A stretch of 64,000 nt of DNA from Pontibacillus yanchengensis Y32 (GTDB lineage: Bacteria > Bacillota > Bacilli > Bacillales > BH030062). The position numbers and the translations under genes are program-made. The notes beneath the pieces are model-generated. The model was not told the DNA's origin, searched no databases, and saw nothing but the letters and a program-made list of their open reading frames with translations. The stretch spans positions 1 through 64,000 of the forward strand of contig NZ_AVBF01000008.1 of assembly GCF_000770635.1 (NCBI RefSeq). Direction: 5' to 3'. Of the stretch, positions 55,537-64,000 are shown in pieces. How positions within the stretch are numbered: the stretch's first letter is position 1; every line of letters starts with the position of its first letter.

Positions 55537-57321
55537 ATGATTTCAGCAATAAAATCAATTGTTCAATGGAATCCAACCGTTCCACAGAAACCCGGTATCA
55601 CGGAGCGCGTTCATCGAGCACTCATTATATTGATGATGTTGGGCCTGGTTTTTTCCATGGTATTTCCTATTATCGAATTACTGAAACGAGCACTTCAAGA
55701 TCAAAGTGGGACTTACATTGGACTGGACAATTTCACGACCTATTTTACATCACCTAGTTTATTTCAATCGGCTTATCATACGGTAACCATTGCCATCATC
55801 ACAACTATTATTTCAGTAAGTGCAGCATTCCTATTCGCATATGCAATCGAAAGGACGCATATGAAAGGAAAAACCTTTTTCACCTATATCGGTTTGTTAC
55901 CTTTATTTGCCCCGACCATGATGTATGGGATTGCGCTAATCTACCTATTAGGAAATAACGGGCTACTAACGACAGGATTCTTTGGCCTGACGGAACAGTG
56001 GTTTGGTTGGGAGGAATTCGATTTTGAATTATATGGGATGAAAGGCATTATCATTTCAGAGGTAATATTCACCTTCCCTCAAGCCTTCCTCATTTTAAAA
56101 GTTGCGCTATCCACGGCCGATCAACGTTTATATGAAGCTGCTGACACACTTGGGGCAAGTACACTAAGAAAATTGGTGACAGTTACGTTACCTAGCATTA
56201 AATATGGTTTAGTAAGCGCATTTTTCGTTTGCTTCACGCTGAGCTTTACAGACTTCGGTGCACCTAAAGTCGTTGGTGGACAATACAACGTACTGGCAAC
56301 AGATGTGTACAAGCAAGTCATTGGCCAGCAAAATTTTTCAATGGGTGCAACGGTCGGCATTATTTTAACGATACCTGCCATCATTGCATTTATCGTTGAC
56401 CAAACGATCCAACGCAAGCAAAGTGGCGGTGTTAATTCAAGAGCTGTTCCATACAAAACACCGAAAAACAAAGGACGAGACAGGCTTTATTTACTATACT
56501 GCTCGGCCATCGCCTTTAGTGTCCTCCTTCTATTCGGAGCTATTGCGGCTGCAGCATTTGTGAAAGTATGGCCGTATGACTTTTCTTTAACCCTTCGAAA
56601 CTTTGGATTTGGAAGTGTTGCTGGGGATGGACTTAAACCTTACTGGAACAGTCTAATCGTATCCACCTTAACCGCAACCATTGGTACAGCAGTTATATTC
56701 ATAGGAGCTTACTTGACAGAAAAATCACGTCACCTGAAATGGGTACGGAAAGTGTCTTATTTCTTATCGATATTACCAATTGCATTACCCGGACTTGTTA
56801 TAGGTTTAGCCTTTATCTTTTTCTTCAATGAACAAGCGTTTACCATTCCATTCATCAACATGGAAATAGCTAACCCATTTAAATGGTTATACGGATCACT
56901 AGCCATACTTGTTTTAGCAAACATTGTGCACTTCTATGCAGTCGCTTTTATTACAGCAAATACATCACTCAAAAAACAAGACGATGAATTTGAATCCGTA
57001 TCAGAAGCAATGAACGTGCCTTTTTATAAAACATTTTCAAGAGTAACGGTTCCATTATCCTTACCTGCGATTCTAGAAATGGCTATGTATTTATTCGTGA
57101 ACTCCATGACAACCATATCAGCAGTTGTTTTTCTTTATTCGCCTGATTGGAAGCTTGCATCTATTGCCATTGTGAATATGGACGACGCTGGAGACATTGC
57201 ACCTGCAGCAGCTATGTCGCTGTTGATTATCGCGACAAATATCATCGTTCGCGTTGTATATGAGTTACTATCCAAGAAGTTAATGAACAGAACAAATGCA
57301 TGGAAACAAACCCAAACCTGA
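55537..57321 (+). CDS. 2-aminoethylphosphonate ABC transporter permease, two halves fused
   Basis: A 594-residue permease that contains two complete permease domains in one chain. Twelve helices are predicted. Each half has the EAA coupling loop: EAADTLGASTLRKLVTVTLPSIK in the first, SEAMNVPFYKTFSRVTVPLSLP in the second. This fused form is known for AEP and ferric-iron type importers. It starts 11 bases after the ATPase stop. Confidence 0.88.
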   Translation: MISAIKSIVQWNPTVPQKPGITERVHRALIILMMLGLVFSMVFPIIELLKRALQDQSGTYIGLDNFTTYFTSPSLFQSAYHTVTIAIITTIISVSAAFLFAYAIERTHMKGKTFFTYIGLLPLFAPTMMYGIALIYLLGNNGLLTTGFFGLTEQWFGWEEFDFELYGMKGIIISEVIFTFPQAFLILKVALSTADQRLYEAADTLGASTLRKLVTVTLPSIKYGLVSAFFVCFTLSFTDFGAPKVVGGQYNVLATDVYKQVIGQQNFSMGATVGIILTIPAIIAFIVDQTIQRKQSGGVNSRAVPYKTPKNKGRDRLYLLYCSAIAFSVLLLFGAIAAAAFVKVWPYDFSLTLRNFGFGSVAGDGLKPYWNSLIVSTLTATIGTAVIFIGAYLTEKSRHLKWVRKVSYFLSILPIALPGLVIGLAFIFFFNEQAFTIPFINMEIANPFKWLYGSLAILVLANIVHFYAVAFITANTSLKKQDDEFESVSEAMNVPFYKTFSRVTVPLSLPAILEMAMYLFVNSMTTISAVVFLYSPDWKLASIAIVNMDDAGDIAPAAAMSLLIIATNIIVRVVYELLSKKLMNRTNAWKQTQT

Positions 57322-57335
57322 AAGGATGACTAATC

Positions 57336-58148
57336 ATGACCCCAACTATTAAAGGAGTTATTTTTGATTGGGCAGGTACAACAGTAGATTACGGTTGCTT
57401 TGCCCCAGTACAAGTTTTTATGGAAGTTTTTAAGCAACGTGGAGTAGAAATTACATTTGAAGAAGCCAGAGCACCGATGGGGTTACTGAAAATAGACCAT
57501 GTTCGAGCAATTTGTGAAATGGATCGTGTCAAAGCAGAATGGAAGACGGTTCATGGCAAAGCGCCAACCGAACAGGATGTCGTTGCTTTATATGAAGATT
57601 TCGAACCGATGTTATTTCGAATTTTGGATAACTATGCAGATCCTCTACCGCATGTACAAACAACTATGGAAGCATTACGTGAAAAACAGATTGCTATTGG
57701 CTCCACTTCTGGCTACACAGAGGAAATGATGAACGTCGTGGCCCGCGAAGCCTCGAATAAAGGATACCAACCTGACGCGATTGTAACCTCAACAGAAGTA
57801 CCTGCAGGACGCCCTTACCCTTGGATGTGCTATATGAATGCAATGAAACTAAATGTGTTCCCTATGAAGCATATGGTGAAAGTTGGCGACACCGTAAGTG
57901 ACATGAAGGAAGGTGTCCATGCAGGAATGTGGACAGTAGGAACAATTTTAGGCAGTAGCACACTAGGTCTTTCCCAAGAAGATGTGAACACTATGGATGA
58001 ATCTCTATTAAAAGAAAAGATGGCGTCAGCACGTGACACCCTTTATGAAGCTGGAGCTGATTTCGTTATTGATGATATCTCAGCATTACCAGAGCTCATT
58101 GATCAAATCAACACACACTTACAAGAAGAAGTGAGCACTCATGTCTAA
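57336..58148 (+). CDS. phnX: phosphonoacetaldehyde hydrolase
   Basis: A 270-residue haloacid-dehalogenase-superfamily enzyme that cleaves the C-P bond of phosphonoacetaldehyde to acetaldehyde and phosphate. The nucleophile D11 is in VIFDWAGTTVD, and the Schiff-base lysine is K52 in MGLLKIDHV; the GDTVSDMKEG motif holds the Mg-binding residues. It overlaps the next gene by 8 bases and lies 14 bases after the permease. Confidence 0.96.
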   Translation: MTPTIKGVIFDWAGTTVDYGCFAPVQVFMEVFKQRGVEITFEEARAPMGLLKIDHVRAICEMDRVKAEWKTVHGKAPTEQDVVALYEDFEPMLFRILDNYADPLPHVQTTMEALREKQIAIGSTSGYTEEMMNVVAREASNKGYQPDAIVTSTEVPAGRPYPWMCYMNAMKLNVFPMKHMVKVGDTVSDMKEGVHAGMWTVGTILGSSTLGLSQEDVNTMDESLLKEKMASARDTLYEAGADFVIDDISALPELIDQINTHLQEEVSTHV

Positions 58149-59493
58149 TCACGTTCGTCATGGGGAGGGAGATGTTAACCAGTCTCCCCTTCGCTCTCAC
58201 TGGATGGCTTCTCACCAAAAGGATACAACAGATTGGTTACAGGAGGATGAAACTTACTTTTTACACCAGTCCTTATCGACACCATGCCTTGATGTGTTAG
58301 AAGGAGCGCAAGGTGCTACGATTACTACATTAGAAGGGAAAGAACTGTACGATTTTCATGGAAATGCAGTACATCAAGTTGGTTTCCAACACCCCCATGT
58401 CATTGAATCCATGAAAAAGCAGCTAGACACGCTAAGCTTCTCTACAAGACGCTACACAAACAAGCCTGCCATACAGCTTGCCAAGAAGTTAGCTGAGTTA
58501 GCACCAGGAAGTTTATCTAAATCCTTGTTTGCTCCCGGTGCAACATCTGCTATTGGTATGGCTTTAAAACTAGCACGAATCGCTACAGGGAAGCACAAGA
58601 CGATTTCCATGTGGGAATCCTTCCATGGCGCGTCTATGGATGCCTTATCTGTTGGAGGTGAAGCCCATTTTCGTCGACAAATAGGCCCGCTCCTTCCTGG
58701 CGTCATTCATGTTCCCCCTATTCAAACATATAGACCTCTTTGGGAGGGAGCGAGCCTTGATGATCGACAGCTTGCCTCTTATATCGAATACATCCTGTCT
58801 CAAGATGAGGATATTGGAGCCATTGTGATGGAAACCATTCGAAACACAGATGTCCAAATTCCATCGCAAGCATTTATGGAAAAAATCCGAGAGTTATGCA
58901 ACACCTACAACGTTAAGCTCATATTTGATGAAACGGCAATTGGATTTGGGAGAACAGGCACTTGGTTTGCCTTTGAACAGTACAACATCACACCGGACAT
59001 GGTCGTATTAGGAAAAGGCTTTGGCGGTGCAGCTTTTCCGATGGCAGCTTTGCTAGCTGATGAAGCTTTGGATATTGCACACGACACATCTCTTGGCCAC
59101 TTCACACATGAAAAAAGCCCTGTCGGTGCAGCAGCTTCCTTAGCAACGATAGAGGTTATGGAACAAGAACAGCTACTAAGCAAAACGAAAGCATTTGAGC
59201 ACATCATGCGCGAACGATTAGAAGGCATGAAAAACCAATTTGAGATCATTGGAGATGTTCGTGGGCTTGGATTGTTATTTGCCGTTGAACTTGTTCAAGA
59301 TCGTGTCACGAAGCAAAAAGCGACAAAAGAAGTAGAGGAAATGATGTACAAATGCCTGGAGCTCGGCTTGAGTTTTAAAGTATCAAAAGGAAACGTACTG
59401 CAATTGTGCCCTCCCCTCACCATTACGGAACAACAGCTACACGAGGCTTTAGATCGATTAGAAGCATCTCTAATGCCTCACAGAAAGGAGTAA
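58141..59493 (+). CDS. pbfA: class III PLP enzyme, probable (R)-1-hydroxy-2-aminoethylphosphonate ammonia-lyase
   Basis: A 450-residue fold-type I PLP enzyme of the class III aminotransferase group. D263 ([14 protein letters not shown]) and the PLP lysine K292 (VLGKGFGG) are intact. In an operon with phnW and phnX, the established class III partner is PbfA, which removes ammonia from (R)-1-hydroxy-2-aminoethylphosphonate to give phosphonoacetaldehyde for PhnX. Another aminotransferase activity cannot be excluded without assay. It overlaps phnX by 8 bases. Confidence 0.75.
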   Translation: MSNHVRHGEGDVNQSPLRSHWMASHQKDTTDWLQEDETYFLHQSLSTPCLDVLEGAQGATITTLEGKELYDFHGNAVHQVGFQHPHVIESMKKQLDTLSFSTRRYTNKPAIQLAKKLAELAPGSLSKSLFAPGATSAIGMALKLARIATGKHKTISMWESFHGASMDALSVGGEAHFRRQIGPLLPGVIHVPPIQTYRPLWEGASLDDRQLASYIEYILSQDEDIGAIVMETIRNTDVQIPSQAFMEKIRELCNTYNVKLIFDETAIGFGRTGTWFAFEQYNITPDMVVLGKGFGGAAFPMAALLADEALDIAHDTSLGHFTHEKSPVGAAASLATIEVMEQEQLLSKTKAFEHIMRERLEGMKNQFEIIGDVRGLGLLFAVELVQDRVTKQKATKEVEEMMYKCLELGLSFKVSKGNVLQLCPPLTITEQQLHEALDRLEASLMPHRKE

Positions 59494-59497
59494 TTAT

Positions 59498-60619
59498 ATG
59501 TATGAACACAACCAAAACCCATATATGTTGCTAACACCTGGTCCACTTACAACATCAACAACTGTTAAAGAGACAATGTTAGCTGACTGGTGTACATGGG
59601 ATGATGACTATAAATCAATTGTACAATCGATTAGACATTCATTGTTACATCTTGCGGATGTCTCTTCCGAGCTGTACACGACTGTTTTAATGCAAGGAAG
59701 CGGAACATTTAGTGTCGAGTCCGTCATTGGCTCGACCATCCCTCATGACGGAAAACTACTAGTACTTATGAATGGGGCTTATGGAGAACGGATTGGTAAA
59801 ATTGCTGATCGACTAGGAATCGATTGGACGAGCCTTCCTAGTGGTGAAACGGAACCACCTGACTTGAACGAATTGACTAAGAGCCTCGAAGAAGATGCTA
59901 GCATCACCCATGTTGCTGTCGTTCACTGTGAAACCACAACAGGCATGTTAAATCCTATAAAAGAAGTAAGTAACGTAGTAAAAGCCTATAACAAAACATT
60001 CATCGTTGATGCAATGAGTAGTTTTGGCGGTATTGAGTTTTCCATGCAGGACTTAGACATCGATTTCCTAATCAGCAGTGCAAATAAGTGTATTCAAGGT
60101 GTTCCAGGCTTCGGGTTCGTTATCTCTAAGCGCTCTTCCATGGAGAAATGTAAAGGACTAGCCCGCTCCTTATCACTAGATTTATATGATCAATGGGTAA
60201 CTATGGAGGAACAAGAAGGAAAATGGCGATTCACCTCCCCAACCCATACAGTCCGAGCATTTCGACAAGCCTTGGATGAATTGCAACAAGAAGGTGGCAT
60301 TCAGGCTAGACAGGATCGCTATACAAGCAATCAACGTCGACTTGTTGAGGGGATGCGCCAATTAGGCTTTACGCCTCTTCTTCCTGATGAACTTCAATCA
60401 CCTATCATCACACCTTTTTATCACCCGGACAATCCGGGCTTTGATTTTGAAACATTTTATAAAGAATTGAAGCTACGAGGCTTTGTTATTTATCCAGGTA
60501 AGGTGACAAACTTAGAAACCTTTCGAATAGGAAATATCGGTGTTATTGATATAGAAGATATTGAGCGATTACTAGTAGCTGTAGAGCAGAGTATGTATTG
60601 GAAGCAAACCATTGCGTAA
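59498..60619 (+). CDS. phnW: 2-aminoethylphosphonate-pyruvate transaminase
   Basis: A 373-residue class V aminotransferase that converts AEP and pyruvate to phosphonoacetaldehyde and alanine. It starts [11 protein letters not shown] and has D171 ([12 protein letters not shown]) and the PLP lysine K197 ([15 protein letters not shown]). The length matches known PhnW. It is 4 bases after pbfA and 12 bases before the dehydrogenase gene. Confidence 0.96.
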   Translation: MYEHNQNPYMLLTPGPLTTSTTVKETMLADWCTWDDDYKSIVQSIRHSLLHLADVSSELYTTVLMQGSGTFSVESVIGSTIPHDGKLLVLMNGAYGERIGKIADRLGIDWTSLPSGETEPPDLNELTKSLEEDASITHVAVVHCETTTGMLNPIKEVSNVVKAYNKTFIVDAMSSFGGIEFSMQDLDIDFLISSANKCIQGVPGFGFVISKRSSMEKCKGLARSLSLDLYDQWVTMEEQEGKWRFTSPTHTVRAFRQALDELQQEGGIQARQDRYTSNQRRLVEGMRQLGFTPLLPDELQSPIITPFYHPDNPGFDFETFYKELKLRGFVIYPGKVTNLETFRIGNIGVIDIEDIERLLVAVEQSMYWKQTIA

Positions 60620-60631
60620 GGAGGGGCCATC

Positions 60632-61813
60632 ATGAAAGTTTTTTGTTTAGGTGGTGCTGGTAAAATTGCAAGAGAAGCTATATTGGACCTAGTTCAATAT
60701 AGCTCCTTCACTCACATAACAGTGGGAGACTATAACGTGGAAGAAGCTAAACGAGTAGCGGAGTGGTTAGATGACGAACGAGTGGACGTCCAATTCGTAG
60801 ATGTAAGGGACTTTGAGAAAACGGTGGAAAAGTTGAAGCCCTATGACATCGTGATGGATGGAACAACCATAACGTTGAATGGTCTATCCACTAAATGCAT
60901 TGCAGCAGCGAATTGCCATGGTGTTAATTTAAACGGTTTTGGGGAAGAGAACGCTTCTCATGCCTTGTTCCAACAAAATGGTAAAACGTGTGTAGCAGGA
61001 TTTGGCATGACCCCTGGTGTTACGCAAATGATGGCGATGCATGCAGCGAATCAACTAGATACTGTCGAGAGTATTCGCGTTAGCCATGGATCTTTTCGCC
61101 CGATTGCCTTTTCAAAATCGATTACAGAAACGACCACGTATGAATACAATCCTGATTTACCAAGTCGTGTTGTTTTTGAAAAAGGAGAATTTATTCAAGT
61201 ACCACCTTTTGCTCGTCCAAGAGAGATTGACCTACCAGAACCTTTTGGAAAAACGGAGCAATATATTATCCCTCACGCAGAAACCGTTACACTTGCTGAG
61301 GCCTTAGAACATAAGGATCTTCAACTCGTAGAAGTCCGTGGTACATGGCCTGAGCCAAACATGAGATTGATGAAAGCTTTATATGAGTATGGGTTTACTA
61401 GAAATGATACGATTACAGTAAACAATCAAGAAGTTGGAATTCTAGATTGCATTAGTGACTATCTAGGAAATTCTCAAGAAGGACAAACTACAAACCTATA
61501 CGGTTACGCCCTTCATGTTGAGGTAATTGGTCAAAAAGATGAGCATACAAAGCAGCACATCCTTACCCATACACATCCTCTTTCAGATGGTTCTGTGGAA
61601 GGATGGGAGAATCTTCGTGCCTACACGAGAAACGTTGGCATTCCAATGGCTATTGCTGCTGAATTAATTGCTCAAGGACATGTGAACGAAACAGGAGTCG
61701 TGATTCCGGAATACGCATTCTCACCAAATGATATTTTTACCGAACTTACTAAAAGAAGCATCGCTATCCACGAAGATGTAAACCAGATAAAAGAGAAATA
61801 CACTGTATCGTAG
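60632..61813 (+). CDS. saccharopine-dehydrogenase-like protein in the AEP operon
   Basis: A 393-residue NAD(P)-dependent oxidoreductase. The N-terminal Rossmann part (VFCLGGAGKIAREAILDL) and the C-terminal domain with the active-site pattern (GFGMTPGVTQMMAMHAANQL, VRGTWPEP) match the saccharopine dehydrogenase/carboxynorspermidine synthase family. The C-terminal region ends GIPMAIAAELIAQG. Membership in the same transcript as phnW/pbfA/phnX (12-base gap, AAGGAGGGGCC before the ATG) is clear, but no step of AEP degradation is known to need it. A substrate such as an N-substituted aminophosphonate is a guess. Confidence 0.82.
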   Translation: MKVFCLGGAGKIAREAILDLVQYSSFTHITVGDYNVEEAKRVAEWLDDERVDVQFVDVRDFEKTVEKLKPYDIVMDGTTITLNGLSTKCIAAANCHGVNLNGFGEENASHALFQQNGKTCVAGFGMTPGVTQMMAMHAANQLDTVESIRVSHGSFRPIAFSKSITETTTYEYNPDLPSRVVFEKGEFIQVPPFARPREIDLPEPFGKTEQYIIPHAETVTLAEALEHKDLQLVEVRGTWPEPNMRLMKALYEYGFTRNDTITVNNQEVGILDCISDYLGNSQEGQTTNLYGYALHVEVIGQKDEHTKQHILTHTHPLSDGSVEGWENLRAYTRNVGIPMAIAAELIAQGHVNETGVVIPEYAFSPNDIFTELTKRSIAIHEDVNQIKEKYTVS

Positions 61814-61882
61814 CCTACTATCATGTAGGCTTCATACGTTACACTATCACTAGGATGAAAGAGTTTTGGAGGAGGAACTGGT

Positions 61883-62677
61883 TTGTCATTAGTTGCAGAA
61901 GAACGTAAACGAGAAATAATACATCTATTAGAACAACAAGGGAAAGTAAAAGTTAGTGAACTAGCCGAGAGACTAAATGTATCTACTGAAACGATACGTA
62001 GACACTTAGATGATTTAGAGCATGAGAGCAAATTAAAGAAAGTCTACGGAGGTGCCATTAAACTACAGGTGCAGACCGAACCTCCCCATTATGAACGTTC
62101 TTCCATTCGAATGGAAGAAAAGCAGACGATTGGCAAGTTAGCGGCCCAACAAGTGCGTGACCACGATGTCATTGTTATTGATGAAGGAAGCACGCCACTG
62201 CAAATGATTCCTTTCTTAACCGATAAAACCAATCTAACAATTATGACGTGCTCTGTTCCTGCTCTTAATACACTCATTGACTATACAAAAAAACAGCTAA
62301 TCGATGCGCGCGTTATCTTTATAGGCGGTGAAGTCAGTGCAGAACATTTACGGGTATCAGGTCCAATTGCAGAGAAAATGATGGAGGATTTCTTTGTAAA
62401 CAAAGCATTTATTGCAACAGATGGCGTAGCACTCGATCATGGCGCAACTAGTTATGATCCAAACAAAGCCCTGTTCACGAGAAAATTAATTGAACACGCA
62501 GAGGAAGCATTCATTCTTGCCGACCACTCCAAAATCGGCATTCGCACCTATGCCAAAATGGCAAATCTAGACCAAATCAGCGCAGTCATAAGCGACATTG
62601 ACTCACCAGGCGAATGGCAGCACACCCTTACACGCTTTCAAACTGAATGGATTTCCCCTAAAGCTGAGGAGAGCTAA
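61883..62677 (+). CDS. DeoR family transcriptional regulator
   Basis: A 264-residue DeoR regulator: helix-turn-helix at residues 5-57 (EERKREIIHLLEQQGKVKVSELAERLNVSTETIRRHLDDLE), then a DeoR C-terminal sensor domain with the phosphate-type pocket (DEGSTPLQMIPFL, ATDGVALDHGAT). The start is TTG with GGAGGAGG 7 bases upstream. It follows the dehydrogenase by 69 bases and is the probable local regulator of the AEP operon, responding to a phosphorylated metabolite. DeoR control of an AEP operon is less common than GntR (PhnR) or LysR control. Confidence 0.85.
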   Translation: MSLVAEERKREIIHLLEQQGKVKVSELAERLNVSTETIRRHLDDLEHESKLKKVYGGAIKLQVQTEPPHYERSSIRMEEKQTIGKLAAQQVRDHDVIVIDEGSTPLQMIPFLTDKTNLTIMTCSVPALNTLIDYTKKQLIDARVIFIGGEVSAEHLRVSGPIAEKMMEDFFVNKAFIATDGVALDHGATSYDPNKALFTRKLIEHAEEAFILADHSKIGIRTYAKMANLDQISAVISDIDSPGEWQHTLTRFQTEWISPKAEES

Positions 62678-62698
62678 CATGCCCTCAGCTTTTTTGTT
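62660..62698 (+). terminator. terminator of the AEP operon
   Basis: AAGCTGAG and CTCAGCTT pair around the DeoR stop codon, followed by six T. The left arm is inside the coding region. Confidence 0.8.
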
Positions 62699-62703
62699 GT
62701 TTA

Positions 62704-62892
62704 TGCTCGCTTTAATTCCTCTTATGCTCGCTTTGAACCGCTTTTGCTCGCTTCTATTCCTCTTATGCTCGCTTCGAACCACTTTTTGCTCGCTTCCACC
62801 CCTCTTATGCTCGCTTCGAACCGCTTTTTGCTCACTTCCATCCCTCTTATGCTCGCTTCGAATTGCTTTTGCTCGCTTCCATTACATATACT
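62704..62892. repeat. tandem array of 9-10 units at 20-21 bp (TGCTCGCTT core)
   Basis: The core begins at 62704, 62725, 62745, 62766, 62787, 62808, 62829, 62850 and 62870, with a degenerate tenth at about 62889. From the second unit on, units alternate between TTATGCTCGCTT and TTTTGCTCGCTT types, making a 41-42 bp dimer. Reading the minus strand gives AAGCGAGCA, similar in style to the GAGCGA cores elsewhere. It begins 6 bases after the terminator T run. Confidence 0.93.
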
Positions 62893-63101
62893 CGACATGA
62901 TTTTCCATTCCCACCGTTCTCCCTCCTCCGACCAAATCATCCACCCCCCTCTTCACCATAATGCCTCAACCTCACTCCCCCTTTTTCCAAGACTACATTG
63001 TTCAAATTTTCACAATTAAACTTTCATACCCTCTCCGTGAAACTAAACCTCCCAAAGTTTGTGCATAATTTCTTCCTTTTTCGGGATAAATAGGGTAGAT
63101 G

Positions 63102-63117
63102 TGTTTCACATGAAACA
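63102..63117. promoter_or_regulatory. parS-like palindrome upstream of cydA
   Basis: TGTTTCACATGAAACA differs at one position from the ParB-binding parS form TGTTTCACGTGAAACA. It lies 7 bases before the cydA ribosome binding site. It may instead be an operator for a transcriptional regulator of the oxidase. Confidence 0.5.
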
Positions 63118-63133
63118 AAGACCGAGGTGAAAA

Positions 63134-64000
63134 ATGTTGGATACTGTCGTACTTGCTCGAGCGTTGTTTGGATCATCGCTTGGATTTCACATTATTTACG
63201 CTACGCTTGGAGTGGGCATTCCACTCATGATCATCATTGCAGAAGTGATGTATCTAATAAAAAAGGACGAAGATTATTCCATTATGGCGAAACGATGGAC
63301 GAAAGGGTTCGCCATTTTACTGGCAGTAGCCATTGCATCAGGAACCATCGTCGGTGTTCTACTGTCGTTACTATTCCCAGGATTTATGGAAATGGTAGGA
63401 CAGGTTATTGCATTACCTTTCCAGATTGAAATTTTCGCCTTCCTCATAGAGGCTGTATTTATGTCGATTTACTTATATGCTGCTGACCGACTTCCTACCT
63501 GGCTACGGCTTGTGAGCATAGTCTCTGTAGCCATTGGTGCTGTAGGGTCTGCCATATTAATAACAGATGCTCATGCTTGGATGAACACTCCTGCCGGCTT
63601 TGAGATGACAGCGTCTGGTGAGATCACTAATGTCGATCCTTGGGCAGCATTCTTCAATCCTAGCTTTTTCATAACAGCTCTGCATGTTTCTGTTTCTGCT
63701 TATATGACGGTTGCGTTTATCATCGCATCATTAGCAGCAGCACGTCTTTTACGAAAAGGATTATCCAACGAGGAACGCAACTATCATAAAAAAAGCCTTA
63801 CCATCGGAATTTATTTAGGCGCTGTTATGTCACTCGTTACAGCCATTAACGGCCACGAGACTGCACAAATGCTACATGATTATAATCCTAGAAAATTAGC
63901 AGCAGCAGAAGGTCTATTCGAAACGACAAGATATGCTCCCTTAAGTGTAGGAGGTTGGACGTCTCGTGAGGATCAGGAAGTAAAATACGCTATTGAAATT
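63134..64000 (+). CDS. cydA: cytochrome bd ubiquinol oxidase subunit I (partial, 3' end outside)
   Basis: The first 289 codons of a cytochrome bd-type oxidase subunit I, cut by the window edge. The frame runs without stop from the ATG at 63134 (GAGGTGA upstream). H19 in SLGFHIIYATLG matches the heme b595/d ligand position, and the second histidine is in FFITALHVSVSAYMT (heme b558 region). GFxMTASGEITNVDPWAAFFNP follows the bd family pattern. The N-terminal style (ARALFGSSLGFHIIYATLGVGIPLM) is closest to the YthA/CioA subgroup. Subunit II is expected downstream. Confidence 0.9.
   Translation, partial: MLDTVVLARALFGSSLGFHIIYATLGVGIPLMIIIAEVMYLIKKDEDYSIMAKRWTKGFAILLAVAIASGTIVGVLLSLLFPGFMEMVGQVIALPFQIEIFAFLIEAVFMSIYLYAADRLPTWLRLVSIVSVAIGAVGSAILITDAHAWMNTPAGFEMTASGEITNVDPWAAFFNPSFFITALHVSVSAYMTVAFIIASLAAARLLRKGLSNEERNYHKKSLTIGIYLGAVMSLVTAINGHETAQMLHDYNPRKLAAAEGLFETTRYAPLSVGGWTSREDQEVKYAIEI

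Noticed and set aside
62598-63019. Open frames through the repeat array near 62.7-62.9 kb
   Set aside because: The same artefact: translations are repeats of leucine, alanine and serine with no ribosome binding site and no family resemblance.
63127-63429. Plus-strand ORF of 100 residues at the start of cydA
   Set aside because: It is a shifted frame over cydA. The frame from 63134 gives the oxidase sequence and continues to the window edge.

Overview
The window comes from a low-GC Gram-positive bacterium of the family Bacillaceae. Gene content and order recall halophilic or marine genera such as Halobacillus, Pontibacillus or Virgibacillus, but this placement rests on recognised protein families only; no rRNA or genus-defining marker is present. 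Strong AAGGAGG-type ribosome binding sites, the riboflavin operon with an FMN riboswitch, arginine-linked carAB, the natKR/natAB pair, a LigD with its ligase domain first, and a YjcZ-type mini-protein all fit. I saw no tRNA, rRNA, CRISPR array, intact transposase or prophage.

Layout. 0-9 kb: ligD, a glutamate dehydrogenase, a TetR-controlled pair of small multidrug transporters, a metallo-hydrolase, an M29 aminopeptidase, a long tandem-repeat array and a photolyase. 9-13 kb: an ECF sigma/anti-sigma pair, a LysR regulator divergent from a YeiH-type transporter, and a 36-residue YjcZ protein. 13-17.5 kb: a SwrC-type RND pump divergent from its TetR repressor, with overlapping promoters and an inverted-repeat operator. 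17.6-22.8 kb: an RpiR regulator divergent from a four-gene unit (S component, double ATPase, EcfT and a PHP phosphoesterase), which looks like an energy-coupling-factor import system of unknown substrate. 23-26.9 kb: ribDE-ribBA-ribH behind an FMN riboswitch. 27-31.6 kb: small regulators and membrane proteins, an OsmC protein and a carotenoid-desaturase-like flavoprotein. 31.6-35.4 kb: natKR divergent from natAB. 35.5-39.6 kb: a sugar-phosphate isomerase-like protein, an MFS exporter and an SgrR-like regulator. 39.7-41.5 kb: an S-layer-homology protein with a duplicated, histidine-conserved helical domain. 41.7-49.9 kb: carA-carB-argF-argG-argH. 50-53 kb: DUF488, an alpha/alpha-toroid-like protein and a lipoprotein NagZ. 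53.4-62.7 kb: a complete 2-aminoethylphosphonate (AEP) uptake and degradation cluster. 63.1 kb to the end: the 5' part of a cytochrome bd oxidase subunit I gene (cydA).

How the genes cooperate. The AEP cluster has a lipoprotein receptor, an ATPase and a fused double permease; PhnW deaminates AEP to phosphonoacetaldehyde, a PbfA-like lyase probably brings in the 1-hydroxy derivative, and PhnX splits the C-P bond. The next gene is a saccharopine-dehydrogenase-like enzyme with no obvious place in the known pathway, followed by a DeoR regulator. The arg cluster makes carbamoyl phosphate and converts ornithine to arginine.

Non-coding structure is unusually rich. Three families of interspersed sequence recur: (1) arrays of 20-21 bp units with a TGAGCGA/TGCGTGA/TGCTCGC-type core at five intergenic sites, three of them with exactly six units; (2) five palindromic elements, each exactly 60 bp between the outer arms (GGTGCC.GACCCCC ... 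GGGTCTGGCACC); (3) a 200-bp element present twice, once inside the carB-argF intergenic gap. A near-perfect parS-like palindrome lies just upstream of cydA. The best candidates for undescribed biology are the dehydrogenase in the AEP cluster, the RpiR-ECF-PHP unit and the helically phased repeat arrays.
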